Shown here: positions 34,396 through 43,945 of the stretch, piece by piece
Position numbering within the stretch: the first letter of the stretch is position 1
Layout of the letters: every line of letters starts with the position of its first letter
Source: Glaciecola sp. UBA1851
Lineage (GTDB): Bacteria; Pseudomonadota; Gammaproteobacteria; Enterobacterales; Alteromonadaceae
DNA: 64,000 nt
Reading direction: 5' to 3'
Assembly (NCBI GenBank): GCA_002338515.1
Contig: DDIL01000172.1
Coordinates: forward strand, 5,374-69,373
Program-made: the position numbers and the translations under genes
The notes under the pieces: generated by a model
Seen by the model: only the letters and a program-made list of their open reading frames with translations
What the model was told of the DNA's origin: nothing
Database searches by the model: none

Positions 34396-35222
34396 CGGTC
34401 TTCAGTAATAAATCGCCATGACCAACTTTCCCACTTTGCATCTAGGCCAATTTTTAATATTTCATCTTCTGACATACCGGATGCCTTTTTCTCTTGCACA
34501 TACGCATAGGTTTCTTTAATCATATCGACAAATCTTTGCAAATCAGCCTTGTTACCCAATACGCCATGACCTGGGATTACTTTTGTAGTTTCATCAATTT
34601 TTACAATCAACTTCTCAACAGCAGAAATATAACCAGCAATGGTCCCGCCAGCCCCTAAATCAATATAAGGGAACAAATTATTAAAAAACAAATCTCCCAT
34701 ATGCAAGACATCTGATTGTTCAAACCAAACCACGCTGTCTCCATCTGTGTGTGCGCTAGGGAAGTGCATAACATGAATAGTGTCACCGTTTAAATAAAAT
34801 TTTATACCATCTTGATAAGTAATAACGGGGAGTGATTTCGGTTCTGCATCTTCAGACGAAGCGAGTCTTATTCTAACATTCTCGTGAGCAAAGATAGAAC
34901 TGCCAACGTTATTAGCAAAAAACTCATTTGAGCCAGTATGGTCACCATGATAATGTGTATTAATAATATATCTTGGCGTTTTATCACTCACGGTTTCAAG
35001 CGTTTTAACAATCTTTTCGGCTAATGGAGCATACTGGTCATCGACCAAAAGTACACCATCCTGTCCCGCTGACACGCCTATATTACCTCCTGCTCCAGTT
35101 AACATATAAACTGTGTCTGAAACCTTATCGGCTTTTACTTCAACGTTAGCAAACCTGTCATCTGCAAATGATGATGTCATAAAGAATGAAGTAGAAAGTA
35201 ACGCTAAGAATTTATTTTTCAT
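34374..35222 (-). CDS. Exported MBL-fold metallo-hydrolase
   Basis: 282 residues with a signal peptide ending TSSFA, cleaved before DDRFAN. The metallo-beta-lactamase fold shows TGAGGNIGVSAGQDGVLLVDD, zinc motif HYHGDH (in INTHYHGDHTGSNEFF), a later His in PSAHTDGDS and PGHG in VIPGHGVL. Such exported proteins are often annotated as cyclase or quorum-quenching hydrolases; the function here is open, and beta-lactamase activity is not implied. Its last bases overlap the GNAT gene downstream. Confidence 0.9.
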   Translation of the reverse strand: MKNKFLALLSTSFFMTSSFADDRFANVEVKADKVSDTVYMLTGAGGNIGVSAGQDGVLLVDDQYAPLAEKIVKTLETVSDKTPRYIINTHYHGDHTGSNEFFANNVGSSIFAHENVRIRLASSEDAEPKSLPVITYQDGIKFYLNGDTIHVMHFPSAHTDGDSVVWFEQSDVLHMGDLFFNNLFPYIDLGAGGTIAGYISAVEKLIVKIDETTKVIPGHGVLGNKADLQRFVDMIKETYAYVQEKKASGMSEDEILKIGLDAKWESWSWRFITEDRWIKTLY

Positions 35223-35379
35223 TCATTTTCCTATTTTTATTTTATTGTCGACTTAAACAAGCCAAATTTTTTGATTTTAATTAAAATACAATCGCTATAA
35301 TTCTCACAAGTCACTGTCAAATGTATTGTAGTAAAAAGATTGCTTTGACAAAATTAAAGGCAAGTAGATGGGTTTAAAC

Positions 35380-35598
35380 TTAATCGGTTAAATATTGAAA
35401 ACGTTGTACTAACCCAATTTCTGTATCGACTTTTTCAGTAAACATTTCATAAGGCCTCACCCATAAATCGCCTTTGCCATATAAAGGACGATATAATACT
35501 AAATAAGTACCATCTTCTGAGTGCCTAACTAAATCAATAACTTGGTAATGGTTACCCTTGAAATGCTGGTATCTACCAAGTTTCAAGTCAGGCTTCAT
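35380..35598 (-). CDS. DUF1653 family protein
   Basis: 72 residues from the ATG at 35598, preceded by GGGG at seven bases; the longer frame from 35631 has no ribosome site. Sequence KLGRYQHFKGNHYQVIDLVRHSEDGTYLVLYRPLYGKGDLWVRPYEMFTEKV is the whole of DUF1653, a short SH3-like domain of unknown function widespread in bacteria. No partner is obvious; single gene between two leftward units. Confidence 0.92.
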   Translation of the reverse strand: MKPDLKLGRYQHFKGNHYQVIDLVRHSEDGTYLVLYRPLYGKGDLWVRPYEMFTEKVDTEIGLVQRFQYLTD

Positions 35599-35781
35599 TT
35601 TGATTCCCCAGTAATTGATAAGATCATACACAACTTAAAAACACAACCCGTTAAGTAGATGTTTGTAAGTACTAATTGTTATTACTAAATATTAAATCGA
35701 TTGATGTAAGTACAATGATTATGGATCTTTGACCGCCATTGATTACATTTATAATGTAAATTTACAATGAAAGTTCATTGA

Positions 35782-36852
35782 CTAGGAAGTTTTTTCAAAA
35801 TCTAATGCCAATTGGCGAGAAATGGCATCGTTTGCTTTAAAAGCAATGAAAATACCTAATAACCTTGCAGACTTACCCTGACGCCTTTCCCAAGCTTCTT
35901 TTAATAGATTATCTAAAATACTTATATCTAGATTATTCGCTTTCATTTCTTTTGTAGTTTGACGAAAGTCTTCAAATTTTACTTTTACTCCAATCTTATC
36001 TATTAAACGACTATTGAGGTGTTTAGAGGCTCTTTCTTCAAGAGATGGAATAAGTTCAGCCTTTAGATATTTCATCAACTCATCAATATTAGTCAAGTTT
36101 CTAGAAAACGTTCTTTCTACGGCAATAGACTTTCTTATGCGTGAGGTTTGAACGCCTCTTTCATCAATACCTTGGCACTTTTTCCAAAGGCTTACTCCAA
36201 ACTTACCAAAATGTTTGAACAATAACGACTGATCACAGTTTCGAATGTCTTGCCCAGTTTGAAATCCAAGTTTTTCAAGTTTTCCTTGCGTAACTTTGCC
36301 CACGCCGGGTATCTTTTTTAAAGGTAATTGTTCAATGAAAGAGATTACTTGGTCTGGTTGAACTAAATATTGCCCATTTGGCTTGTTGATATCCGATGCT
36401 ATTTTAGCAATAAATTTTAATGGAGCTACCCCCGCTGAGGCAGTCAAGCCAAGCTCAGAGTATATTGTCCGTCTAATATCTTGCGCAATTAATGTTGCTG
36501 AACCAGAAAATAGTGGTGATTCAGTCACATCTAAATATGCTTCATCTAACGAGAGTGGTTCTATAAGCGATGTATAACGAGAAAATATTTCTCTCATTTT
36601 ATTACTCACGTCCTGATACGCCTTCATTCTGCCCGGCACTATAATTAAATTTGGGCAAAGACGCTTGGCCACTATAGTAGGCATAGCAGAGTGCACACCA
36701 AATCCGCGGGCAATATAATTACAAGTTGATAACACTCCCCTTTTATCTGACTTACCACCTACTGCTACAGGCTTATTTCTTAGAAGTGGATTATCACGCA
36801 TTTCAACCGAAACGTAGAAAGCATCCATATCAACATGAATGAATTTTCTCAC
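35782..36852 (-). CDS. dinB: DNA polymerase IV
   Basis: 356 residues (E. coli 351). Y-family translesion polymerase: opening RKFIHVDMDAFYVSVEMRD with the first catalytic Asp, VGGKSDKRGVLSTCNYIARGFGVHSAMP, catalytic SLDEAYLDVT, HhH region IPGVGKVTQGKLEKLG, and little finger with AVERTFSRNL. GTG at 36852 is used because GGAGG lies five bases upstream; an earlier GTG at 36864 overlaps that ribosome site. A LexA-type box sits 12 bp upstream, so SOS control is expected. The C-terminal end has no clear beta-clamp motif QLxLF, but IS...QLALDFEK fits it loosely. Confidence 0.96.
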   Translation of the reverse strand: MRKFIHVDMDAFYVSVEMRDNPLLRNKPVAVGGKSDKRGVLSTCNYIARGFGVHSAMPTIVAKRLCPNLIIVPGRMKAYQDVSNKMREIFSRYTSLIEPLSLDEAYLDVTESPLFSGSATLIAQDIRRTIYSELGLTASAGVAPLKFIAKIASDINKPNGQYLVQPDQVISFIEQLPLKKIPGVGKVTQGKLEKLGFQTGQDIRNCDQSLLFKHFGKFGVSLWKKCQGIDERGVQTSRIRKSIAVERTFSRNLTNIDELMKYLKAELIPSLEERASKHLNSRLIDKIGVKVKFEDFRQTTKEMKANNLDISILDNLLKEAWERRQGKSARLLGIFIAFKANDAISRQLALDFEKTS

Positions 36853-36864
36853 CACAGCCTCCAC

Positions 36865-36880
36865 TTGTATATTTATACAG
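36865..36880 (-). promoter_or_regulatory. LexA (SOS) box of dinB
   Basis: CTGTATAAATATACAA on the minus strand, the CTGT-N8-ACAG box of gammaproteobacterial LexA with one change in the last base. Starts 12 bp before the dinB start codon and overlaps the probable -10 (TATAAA). Confidence 0.85.
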
Positions 36881-37214
36881 TATTATGTAATAGTCTATAA
36901 CGTATTACCATCAATAATTAGTTATTACTGACTAGGGTCTGTTGACTTCATTCTATTACCTCTTGCTATTCTAAAATATGTGAGAACATTTAGATGTTTA
37001 AATAAAGAAAGCTAATTTTAGAATGACTTTATCATTTAATAATTAAATAGATTGATGTGAGATTTTATGAAGAAAATACTATATTGTTAAAGCAAGTCTG
37101 TTTTTTTATCATATTTTTACGCTTTAAAACCAGTGATATAAAGTATGTGTTTAAGATTACACTACATTGTCAATTTTAAAGTTACATCTTTTTAGATATA
37201 ACTAGGTTAGGAAA
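36881..37214. other. Intergenic region, nothing firm
   Basis: About 330 bp, A+T-rich. Contains TAGGGTCTGTTGACTT at 36933, similar to the motif at 24135. No frame with a ribosome site is seen other than a 7-codon one at 37066. Confidence 0.4.
36933..36949 (+). repeat. 17-bp motif resembling one at 24135
   Basis: TAGGGTCTGTTGACTTC, same as 24135-24151 except for transitions. Looks like the start of a mobile element end but stands alone. Confidence 0.2.
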
Positions 37215-37940
37215 ATGTATCAGCTATTTAAATCAGTTGTATTCAGTTTATGTTTTATTACTTGTTTTTTGAGTTTTGCTGCAATAACCATTGAAGACGA
37301 AATCAAAACATCACCCAATAGTACTAAGTTAACAATAGGACTTATTGTATTTCCACCATATATCCTTCAAGCGGATAATAATGAGTGTTATGGGGATGCA
37401 GTAGATAAATTAACGGCAATTTTCGAACCATATAATTATGACATTACCTTTTATTGCTCAAGCCCATCTAGAATTTATCGAGATTTTAATTCTGGATATA
37501 TAGATATTTCAATTAACGTAAAATCAACATCAGCAATTGAAGGGAATGCTTTATATTCTGAACAACCTTACGAAATACTGCGAGTTTCTGTATTTAAAAA
37601 AAACACTACGAAAACATCTAATGTAAAGTCTCTATCCTCGATTAGAAAATATAACTATCATGGAATGAGAAATAAATTGGACAAAGAAGGGTATCGTTTT
37701 ATTGATTCGAATAACACTAGAGAAGCAATCGCAGTATTTATGAGAGAACAAGAAATTGGATTAATAAGTTATGCTGGTCCATTTTATTATTATTTGGAAA
37801 AAGTAAACAACATGCGAAACTTAGGCAATCTGAAAGAAAATATCTCTGAGAGAGTATTAATTGAGGCGCCTACATTTTACATAATAAACAAACAAAGGGA
37901 AGATGCTGCCACTTTAAAACAGATAATAGATAGATTCTGA
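37215..37940 (+). CDS. Periplasmic substrate-binding-like protein (SBP_bac_3 type)
   Basis: 241 residues with a signal peptide (hydrophobic VVFSLCFITCFLSFAAI). Strand LTIGLIVFPPYILQ followed by CYGDAVDKLTAIFEPYNYDITFYC is the usual start of an amino-acid-binding SBP_bac_3 domain; DISINVKSTSAIEGNALYSEQPY and the later NTREAIAVFMREQEIGLISY continue it. Two Cys in the first half could form a disulfide. No permease or ATPase gene is near, so it may be a stand-alone sensor-like domain protein of the kind common in Alteromonadales. Ligand unknown. Confidence 0.8.
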   Translation: MYQLFKSVVFSLCFITCFLSFAAITIEDEIKTSPNSTKLTIGLIVFPPYILQADNNECYGDAVDKLTAIFEPYNYDITFYCSSPSRIYRDFNSGYIDISINVKSTSAIEGNALYSEQPYEILRVSVFKKNTTKTSNVKSLSSIRKYNYHGMRNKLDKEGYRFIDSNNTREAIAVFMREQEIGLISYAGPFYYYLEKVNNMRNLGNLKENISERVLIEAPTFYIINKQREDAATLKQIIDRF

Positions 37941-38060
37941 ATACCAAAAAATAAATTCTATTTCGAAACGAAATACTATTGATAATAGCCTGAAATATCG
38001 TCTTTATAAAACTTTGTTAGTTCATCATCGATTAATTATTTTGTTCTTATGAACAATCAA

Positions 38061-38294
38061 TCATATTATTTTATTACTTTTCCACTCATCGAGCTTTGCT
38101 TGTCGCGCTGCTTCTTTTTCCATTCTTGCTTTTTTCCTGTCACAGGGTTCTGGACAGTCGCAGGCTTTCTCAACACCAAGCGCTCCCAAGCCGCCACAGG
38201 ATCCAGAAATAGTTTTCTTCTGAAATATATAACCAACAGCCATTGCTAAAGACATAAGCAGAAAAAAACCAAATGCGATTATAAAAGTACTCAA
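38061..38294 (-). CDS. nqrM: Na+-NQR maturation protein NqrM (DUF539)
   Basis: 77 residues. N-terminal transmembrane helix (TFIIAFGFFLLMSLAMAVGYIF) then the cysteine motif GSCGGLGALGVEKACDCPEPCD, the invariant four-Cys pattern of NqrM, thought to deliver iron for the Fe centre between NqrD and NqrE. TTG start at 38294 with AAGAGAG seven bases before. Follows apbE by 33 bp, as in other gammaproteobacterial nqr loci. Confidence 0.93.
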   Translation of the reverse strand: MSTFIIAFGFFLLMSLAMAVGYIFQKKTISGSCGGLGALGVEKACDCPEPCDRKKARMEKEAARQAKLDEWKSNKII

Positions 38295-38327
38295 TGTAAT
38301 ACTCTCTTAAATAAGTTAAATAAACTG

Positions 38328-39341
38328 TTATTGAACCGATGTTAATGCCATTAAAGCATTAGACTCAATTTCTATAAAATCATTCCCTTTCTTTACAATA
38401 AACAACGCAGCAATATTTTCTTTGTTGGCGAGTTCAAGCCCACTTTCTTCGCCTAATACAATCAACGCTGTAGCCAAACCATCTGCCATTATTGACTTTT
38501 CTGCAATAACAGTAACTGATACTAATTTATGTTGTATCGGAAAACGAGTTGTTGGGTCAATTAAATGTGAATATCGAACACCATCGTTCTCGAAATAATT
38601 TCTATAGTCACCAGAGGTAGCGACCGAGTTGTTACCGACTGTTAAAAAGCGTTGAATTAACCTTTCACCAGATATAGGTTTTTCTATAGCAATTGACCAA
38701 TCTCTATTTCCAGGTTTTTTTCCTGATAGTCGCATTTCTCCGCCAATCTCTACAAGAAAATTATTCAACGTATACCCAATAAGTATTTCAGCTATTTGGT
38801 CAACCCCATAGCCTTTCGCAATAGTAGACAAATCAATATAAACATCTTTGTGCAGCTTTGTGAGTTGGTTTCCGCTTAATATAAATTTATCAATTCCTAT
38901 ATATTCATCCACTTCGGTAAGTTCGTCTTTCGATGGAACTTTTTCGGGAAGTTTTGTAGGGCCAAAACCCCATAAATTCACAAGTGGTCCTACTGTAATA
39001 TCAAGCTTTCCAGAACTGATTTCATTTAATTCAATAGCCTTGTTGATAACATAAAGTGTCTCATCAGAAACTGTCAAACTCATATTTGCAGGGCTATTAT
39101 TAATAACCGATAACTCTGAATCAGGTATATAAGTTGACATTAACTGATTAATTTCAACTAATCGAGAATCTATGATCTCTTTTAATAAGACAGGATCAAC
39201 AACAGCCGTCTCACCTGGAAAATCAACATACTTAACAGAATATGTTGTTCCCATAGTATTTCCAGTTAGCGTGATTACTTGCTCTTGCGGCTTAGCACAA
39301 CCAGCCAATAAAACTACAAGTAAAATGATGAAATTTTTCAT
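38328..39341 (-). CDS. apbE: FAD:protein FMN transferase ApbE
   Basis: 337 residues from ATG at 39341, chosen because it gives a lipoprotein signal MKNFIILLVVLLAGC with a GAG ribosome site; a longer frame from 39395 runs through the nqrF terminator and is rejected. Attaches FMN from FAD to Thr in NqrB and NqrC. Signature parts: GNTMGTTYSVKY, DLSTIAKGYGVDQIAE, GEMRLSGKKPGNRDWSIAIE, VATSGDYRNYF, HLIDP and MADGLATALIVLG. The nqr operon has its own terminator just upstream, so apbE-nqrM is either read through or has a separate promoter. Confidence 0.95.
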   Translation of the reverse strand: MKNFIILLVVLLAGCAKPQEQVITLTGNTMGTTYSVKYVDFPGETAVVDPVLLKEIIDSRLVEINQLMSTYIPDSELSVINNSPANMSLTVSDETLYVINKAIELNEISSGKLDITVGPLVNLWGFGPTKLPEKVPSKDELTEVDEYIGIDKFILSGNQLTKLHKDVYIDLSTIAKGYGVDQIAEILIGYTLNNFLVEIGGEMRLSGKKPGNRDWSIAIEKPISGERLIQRFLTVGNNSVATSGDYRNYFENDGVRYSHLIDPTTRFPIQHKLVSVTVIAEKSIMADGLATALIVLGEESGLELANKENIAALFIVKKGNDFIEIESNALMALTSVQ

Positions 39342-39365
39342 ATAAGCTCGTATAAAGTTTATTAA

Positions 39366-39392
39366 AAAAGGGGCCATAAAAAAGCCCCTTTT
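39366..39392 (-). terminator. Rho-independent terminator after nqrF
   Basis: AAAAGGGGC (39366-39374) pairs with GCCCCTTTT (39384-39392), loop 9 nt. On the minus strand the hairpin is followed by TTTTTT. Lies 22 bp after the nqrF stop. Confidence 0.85.
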
Positions 39393-39413
39393 CACTAATC
39401 TCAGTATTTTACA

Positions 39414-40646
39414 CTAGCCACCGAAATCATCTAGCATGATGTTTTCGTCTTCAACACCTAAATCTTTCAGCATGTTTATAACGGCAGCGTTCATCATTGG
39501 TGGACCACACATATAAAACTCGCAGTCTTCCGGAGCTGGATGATCTTTCAAGTAATTTTCAAGCAACACGTTATGAATAAATCCGGTATCACCTTCCCAA
39601 TTATCTTCTGGTTGTGGGTCGGATAATGCAACGTGCCATTTAAAATTTTCATTCTCATCTTGCAGCATGTCGAAATCTTCTACGTAAAACATTTCCCGCA
39701 AAGAGCGTGCACCATACCAAAACGTAATTTTACGCTCAGTTTTAAGTCTACGTAACTGGTCGAAAATGTGAGAACGCATAGGGGCCATTCCAGCACCACC
39801 GCCAACAAATACCATTTCGGCATCTGTTTCTTTAGCAAAAAATTCACCAAAAGGACCAGAAATAGTTACTTTATCACCAGGCGTTAATGACCAAATAAAT
39901 GATGACATTTTACCAGCAGGTAAACTTAAATTGTTAGGTGGAGGAGTTGCAATACGAACGTTAAGCATAATTATTCCTTCTTCTTCAGGATAATTTGCCA
40001 TTGAATATGCGCGTATTGTTTCTTCATCTACTTTTGATTCCACATCAAAGAATCCAAAGTGCTCCCAGTCTTTACGATATTCGTCAGGAATTTCAAAATC
40101 TTTATATTTGACATGATGAGGTGGAGCTTCGATTTGAATATAACCACCTGCGCGGAAAGGAACACTTTCGCCATCAGGGATCTGTAGTTTTAGTTCTTTG
40201 ATAAAGGTAGCTTCATTGTTATTAGAAATAACTTCACAATCCCACTTTTTAATACCAAACACTTCTTCAGGTAATTCAATATCCATATCTTGCTTGATAG
40301 CAACTTGACAAGATAATCGACATCCATCTTTTGCTTCACGTTTCGTTACGTGATCAAGTTCGGTAGGCAGAATTTCCCCACCTCCCGATTTTATGTCCAC
40401 TCGACATTGGCCGCATGAACCGCCACCACCACAAGCAGAAGATACAAAAATACCTGAATCTGCTAATGCGCCAAGTAACTTTCCACCTGGTTGTGTAATA
40501 ATTGTATTTTCAGGGTCACCATTAATGGTAATTTTAACGTCACCCTCAGGTACCAGCTTTGACTTGGCAAACATGATGACGAACACCAATACCAAGACGA
40601 TAGCTATGAACATACCTACGCCTAAATATATTTCTGTTGGATTCAT
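39414..40646 (-). CDS. nqrF: Na+-NQR subunit F
   Basis: 410 residues, NADH-oxidising subunit of the sodium pump. N-terminal transmembrane helix (about 6-26), [2Fe-2S] ferredoxin domain with [10 protein letters not shown] and a fourth Cys in [11 protein letters not shown]-binding domain with [11 protein letters not shown], and NADH domain with [13 protein letters not shown] and [10 protein letters not shown] near the C-terminus. All cofactor motifs are intact. Last gene of nqrABCDEF; the terminator at 39366-39392 follows. Confidence 0.97.
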   Translation of the reverse strand: MNPTEIYLGVGMFIAIVLVLVFVIMFAKSKLVPEGDVKITINGDPENTIITQPGGKLLGALADSGIFVSSACGGGGSCGQCRVDIKSGGGEILPTELDHVTKREAKDGCRLSCQVAIKQDMDIELPEEVFGIKKWDCEVISNNNEATFIKELKLQIPDGESVPFRAGGYIQIEAPPHHVKYKDFEIPDEYRKDWEHFGFFDVESKVDEETIRAYSMANYPEEEGIIMLNVRIATPPPNNLSLPAGKMSSFIWSLTPGDKVTISGPFGEFFAKETDAEMVFVGGGAGMAPMRSHIFDQLRRLKTERKITFWYGARSLREMFYVEDFDMLQDENENFKWHVALSDPQPEDNWEGDTGFIHNVLLENYLKDHPAPEDCEFYMCGPPMMNAAVINMLKDLGVEDENIMLDDFGG

Positions 40647-40671
40647 TTAAATCTCTCCGTTGCCTGTTATT

Positions 40672-41280
40672 TTAAAGCTGTACGCCAGTAAATGATTGGA
40701 AACCTAATGCCATTAAGCCAGCAATCATAAACACAGAACCCAAACCACGAATTCCGTCTGGCATATCTGCATACTTTAGTTTTTCTCGTACGGCTGCTAA
40801 TAATACTATAGCCAGCGCCCAACCAATACCGCTGCCTACTCCATAGACAATACTTTCCGTAAAGTTGTATTCACGTTGAACCGCGAACGCTACACCACCA
40901 AAAATTGCACAGTTCACGGTGATTAATGGCAAAAATATACCAAGTGCGTTATATAGTGCAGGAAAGAATTTATCTAATGTCATTTCAAGTATTTGCACTA
41001 AAGCTGCAATAACGCCAATAAAGGTTAAGAAACTTAAAAAGCTAAGGTCAGCATCAGGGAAACCAGCCCAAGCTAGCGCTCCAGGAGCAAGAATAACTGT
41101 AAACACTAATTGATTCACTGGTACTGAGATGCCAAGCACAACGATTACCGCCACACCAAGTCCCATAGAAGTCTTAACTTTTTTGGAAACAGCTAAGAAA
41201 GTACACATTCCTAAGAAAAGTGTTAAGGCCATATTTTCTACGAATATAGCTCTGATAAGTAATGATACGTATGAGTCCAT
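40672..41280 (-). CDS. nqrE: Na+-NQR subunit E
   Basis: 202 residues, six transmembrane helices, inverted-topology partner of Nqr[23 protein letters not shown] and [46 protein letters not shown] are typical; the Cys in MCTF and NCAIFGG supply ligands of the intramembrane iron centre shared with NqrD. Six bases separate it from nqrD and 25 from nqrF. Confidence 0.97.
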   Translation of the reverse strand: MDSYVSLLIRAIFVENMALTLFLGMCTFLAVSKKVKTSMGLGVAVIVVLGISVPVNQLVFTVILAPGALAWAGFPDADLSFLSFLTFIGVIAALVQILEMTLDKFFPALYNALGIFLPLITVNCAIFGGVAFAVQREYNFTESIVYGVGSGIGWALAIVLLAAVREKLKYADMPDGIRGLGSVFMIAGLMALGFQSFTGVQL

Positions 41281-41286
41281 GAGTTC

Positions 41287-41919
41287 TTATTCCTTTGGTT
41301 CTACTTGTTCAGGGCGAATAGTACGAATACCCCAAATCATCAAGCCAATTAGTATGAAAGAACTAAACGGCAATATTAATAGTCCGTTACCTGTATACCA
41401 GCCACCATTTTGAACAAGTGGCAGTATTTCGAAACCTAGAATAGTACCGAAACCAAATAATTCTTTTACCGTGCCAATCACAATAAGGATGAAGCTGTAA
41501 CCTAAACCATTTCCTATACCATCCAAGAAACTCATCATAGGTGGCGACTTCATTGCATAGGCTTCAGCTCGCCCCATCACAATACAGTTAGTGATGATTA
41601 AGCCTACAAATACTGATAGTTGCTTAGATATCTCATACGAGTAAGCTTTCAGTACTTGGTCAACAACAATTACCAACGAGGCAATAATTGTCATTTGGAT
41701 AATAATTCGTACACTTGAAGGTATTTGATTACGAATTAAAGATATAAACAAATTTGAAAATGCTGTAACTGTTGTTAGTGCTAAAGACATAACCAGTGCA
41801 GTTTCTAACTTTGTTGTTATAGCTAGTGCAGAACAGATACCCAAAATATGCAGAGCTATTGGGTTACTGTCAATTATTGGCCCGAAGAGGGCTTTTTTCA
41901 TTTCTTTAGTGTCAGCCAT
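41287..41919 (-). CDS. nqrD: Na+-NQR subunit D
   Basis: 210 residues, six transmembrane helices. Conserved [31 protein letters not shown] and [48 protein letters not shown]; Cys in GICSA and NCIVMGR match the iron ligands of this subunit. Forms the membrane core with NqrB and NqrE. Located 9 bp after nqrC. Confidence 0.97.
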   Translation of the reverse strand: MADTKEMKKALFGPIIDSNPIALHILGICSALAITTKLETALVMSLALTTVTAFSNLFISLIRNQIPSSVRIIIQMTIIASLVIVVDQVLKAYSYEISKQLSVFVGLIITNCIVMGRAEAYAMKSPPMMSFLDGIGNGLGYSFILIVIGTVKELFGFGTILGFEILPLVQNGGWYTGNGLLILPFSSFILIGLMIWGIRTIRPEQVEPKE

Positions 41920-41928
41920 GTTCGTGCC

Positions 41929-42693
41929 TTAGGATTTCCAAGATTGATTTTTAAGATAGTTACCGTAGCCATTTTGGCTGGCCCAATATTGCAATGTATT
42001 TTCAACGCCGTTGCTTGTCAGGGTTGCGCCAGACAATGCATCAACAGCATATTGGTTATCGTTACCTACGTTTTTATCAACAGAAATCGCAACATCACCA
42101 TCTTTATATAGCTTCTTGCCATCCCATTTTGCTTGCCAAGCAGGATTCAGTATTTCAGCACCGAGTCCTGGCGTCTCTTTATGTTGATAATAAATTAGCT
42201 CACGTATTGTTTGGCCGTCATTATCTAAAGCAAGGAAACCATACATAAGATCCCAAAGGCCACTTCCGTGCACTGGTAGGATAATTCTAGAAACAACTCC
42301 TGAATCGTCTTTTATGTGATACACAGCTGCTACGCTAGAACGTTGTTTGAATCCAACATTGCTGTTTTCAACCTTCACGCCAAACTCTTCTGTTTTAGCA
42401 GCTTTATACATATCAAAATCTTCAGAAGGTTTTTCAACATATGATCCGCTTGATAAATCGATAAACTTTTCTTCAACTCTCGCATCATAAAGTTCAGCAA
42501 TCTCTTTTTTGTTGCTAGCTTGGTCAAGTAAACCAGCAGCACTTAAAATGTTAGTCTTCATATCTAACGCAGCGTTCGTATTTTGCAGGCTTCTAAGGCC
42601 CACCGCAGCGCCAGATACAACAATTGAGCATACTAGACAGACGGCAACAACAATACCGACTGTTTTTCCTAAAGTTTCTTTTTTAGCCGACAC
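41929..42693 (-). CDS. nqrC: Na+-NQR subunit C
   Basis: 254 residues from GTG at 42693, which has GGAG eight bases upstream; a TTG six bases earlier has the ribosome site too close. One N-terminal transmembrane helix and a periplasmic domain carrying covalent FMN: flavinylation motif [13 protein letters not shown] with the Thr target of Apb[13 protein letters not shown] is the other family landmark. Starts inside the last 11 bp of nqrB, so translation is coupled. Confidence 0.96.
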   Translation of the reverse strand: MSAKKETLGKTVGIVVAVCLVCSIVVSGAAVGLRSLQNTNAALDMKTNILSAAGLLDQASNKKEIAELYDARVEEKFIDLSSGSYVEKPSEDFDMYKAAKTEEFGVKVENSNVGFKQRSSVAAVYHIKDDSGVVSRIILPVHGSGLWDLMYGFLALDNDGQTIRELIYYQHKETPGLGAEILNPAWQAKWDGKKLYKDGDVAISVDKNVGNDNQYAVDALSGATLTSNGVENTLQYWASQNGYGNYLKNQSWKS

Positions 42694-43942
42694 GTGCAAG
42701 TCTCCGTTTTATATTACTCTGCGCCACAAAATAATCGAAAAGAGGCGCCCATAAGTTAGCAAACAGAATCGCTAGCATTATCCCTTCTGGGAAAGCTGGA
42801 TTGAGAGCACGAACAAATACAGTCATAAAACCTATAAATATACCGTAGAACCATTTGCCTTGATTTGTGAATGATGCAGAAACTGGATCGGTAGCCATAA
42901 AAAACATACCAAATGCCATTCCGCCTATAACAAAGTGAAAGTACCAAGGCATGTTCAGCATTTCATTACTAGCAGTACCACCACCAATCAAATTCAGCAA
43001 TAAACCAAAACCTGCAGCACCTAAAGCAACACCTGCAACAATTCGCCAACTAGCTATTCGCATATAGATAATAAACAATCCACCAATAAGAATAGCGAGC
43101 GTTGATACTTCACCAGCAGATCCGGGTATATTCCCTATAAACGCCTGCCAGAATTTGTCAGCGGTATAAACCAATTCTGTCGTTGCTGGCTGAATACCCG
43201 CGGCAGCAAATTCCGCCGCGTCCTTCACGCCGTTGGCCGCTTGAGTTAACCAAGTAGCACCAGCATAACCGTCAGCAGCAACCCATACTTGGTCGCCAGA
43301 AATTTGTGCTGGATAAGCAAAATATAAGAACGCTCGTCCTGATAATGCTGGATTTAAGAAGTTTCGACCTGTACCACCAAATATTTCTTTTGCTATTACC
43401 ACACCAAAAGTAATACCTAAAGCTACTTGCCACAATGGAATAGTAGCTGGCAATGTTAATGAAAACAGCACTGAAGTAACGAAGAACCCTTCGTTAATTT
43501 CATGTTTTCTAACGGAAGCAAATAATACTTCCCAAAACCCGCCCACAATAAATGTAGTCGCATAAATTGGAAGGAAGAAACATGCACCGTAGAACATCAT
43601 GCCCATCCAGCCTGTATTTGCATCTAATGTTCCGCCAAATGCAGAGAATAAGTTTGCTTGCCAGATATCAGGTAACGTACCCAAGCCCAATGTAATTGCT
43701 TCTTGAGCTTGTGCACCAATATTATACATACCAAAGAACATCGCAGGGAATGTTGCCATCCATACCATGATCATGATGCGTTTTAAATCAATACTATCTT
43801 TTACATGGGTGGCAGCTTTGTTAACTTTACCCGGAGTGTAAAAAATTGTCGCAGCAGCTTCATAAAGTGCATAAAATTTTTCGTACTTCCCACCAGCTTC
43901 AAAGTCTGGTTCGATTTTTTCAATAAAAGCTTTTAAACCCAT
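42683..43942 (-). CDS. nqrB: Na+-NQR subunit B
   Basis: 419 residues, about ten transmembrane helices; carries covalent FMN, riboflavin and the quinone and Na+ paths. [23 protein letters not shown] and [18 protein letters not shown] are highly conserved. The flavinylation site reads [11 protein letters not shown]: the Thr is present but the residue two before the Ala-Thr is part of YAG, where NqrC and most NqrB have SG. ApbE is in the same cluster. Three bases lie between nqrA and its start. Confidence 0.97.
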   Translation of the reverse strand: MGLKAFIEKIEPDFEAGGKYEKFYALYEAAATIFYTPGKVNKAATHVKDSIDLKRIMIMVWMATFPAMFFGMYNIGAQAQEAITLGLGTLPDIWQANLFSAFGGTLDANTGWMGMMFYGACFFLPIYATTFIVGGFWEVLFASVRKHEINEGFFVTSVLFSLTLPATIPLWQVALGITFGVVIAKEIFGGTGRNFLNPALSGRAFLYFAYPAQISGDQVWVAADGYAGATWLTQAANGVKDAAEFAAAGIQPATTELVYTADKFWQAFIGNIPGSAGEVSTLAILIGGLFIIYMRIASWRIVAGVALGAAGFGLLLNLIGGGTASNEMLNMPWYFHFVIGGMAFGMFFMATDPVSASFTNQGKWFYGIFIGFMTVFVRALNPAFPEGIMLAILFANLWAPLFDYFVAQSNIKRRLARVG

Positions 43943-43945
43943 GAC

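Noticed and set aside
39342..39395. Longer apbE start at 39395
   Set aside because: It would translate through the nqrF terminator hairpin and bury the lipoprotein signal.
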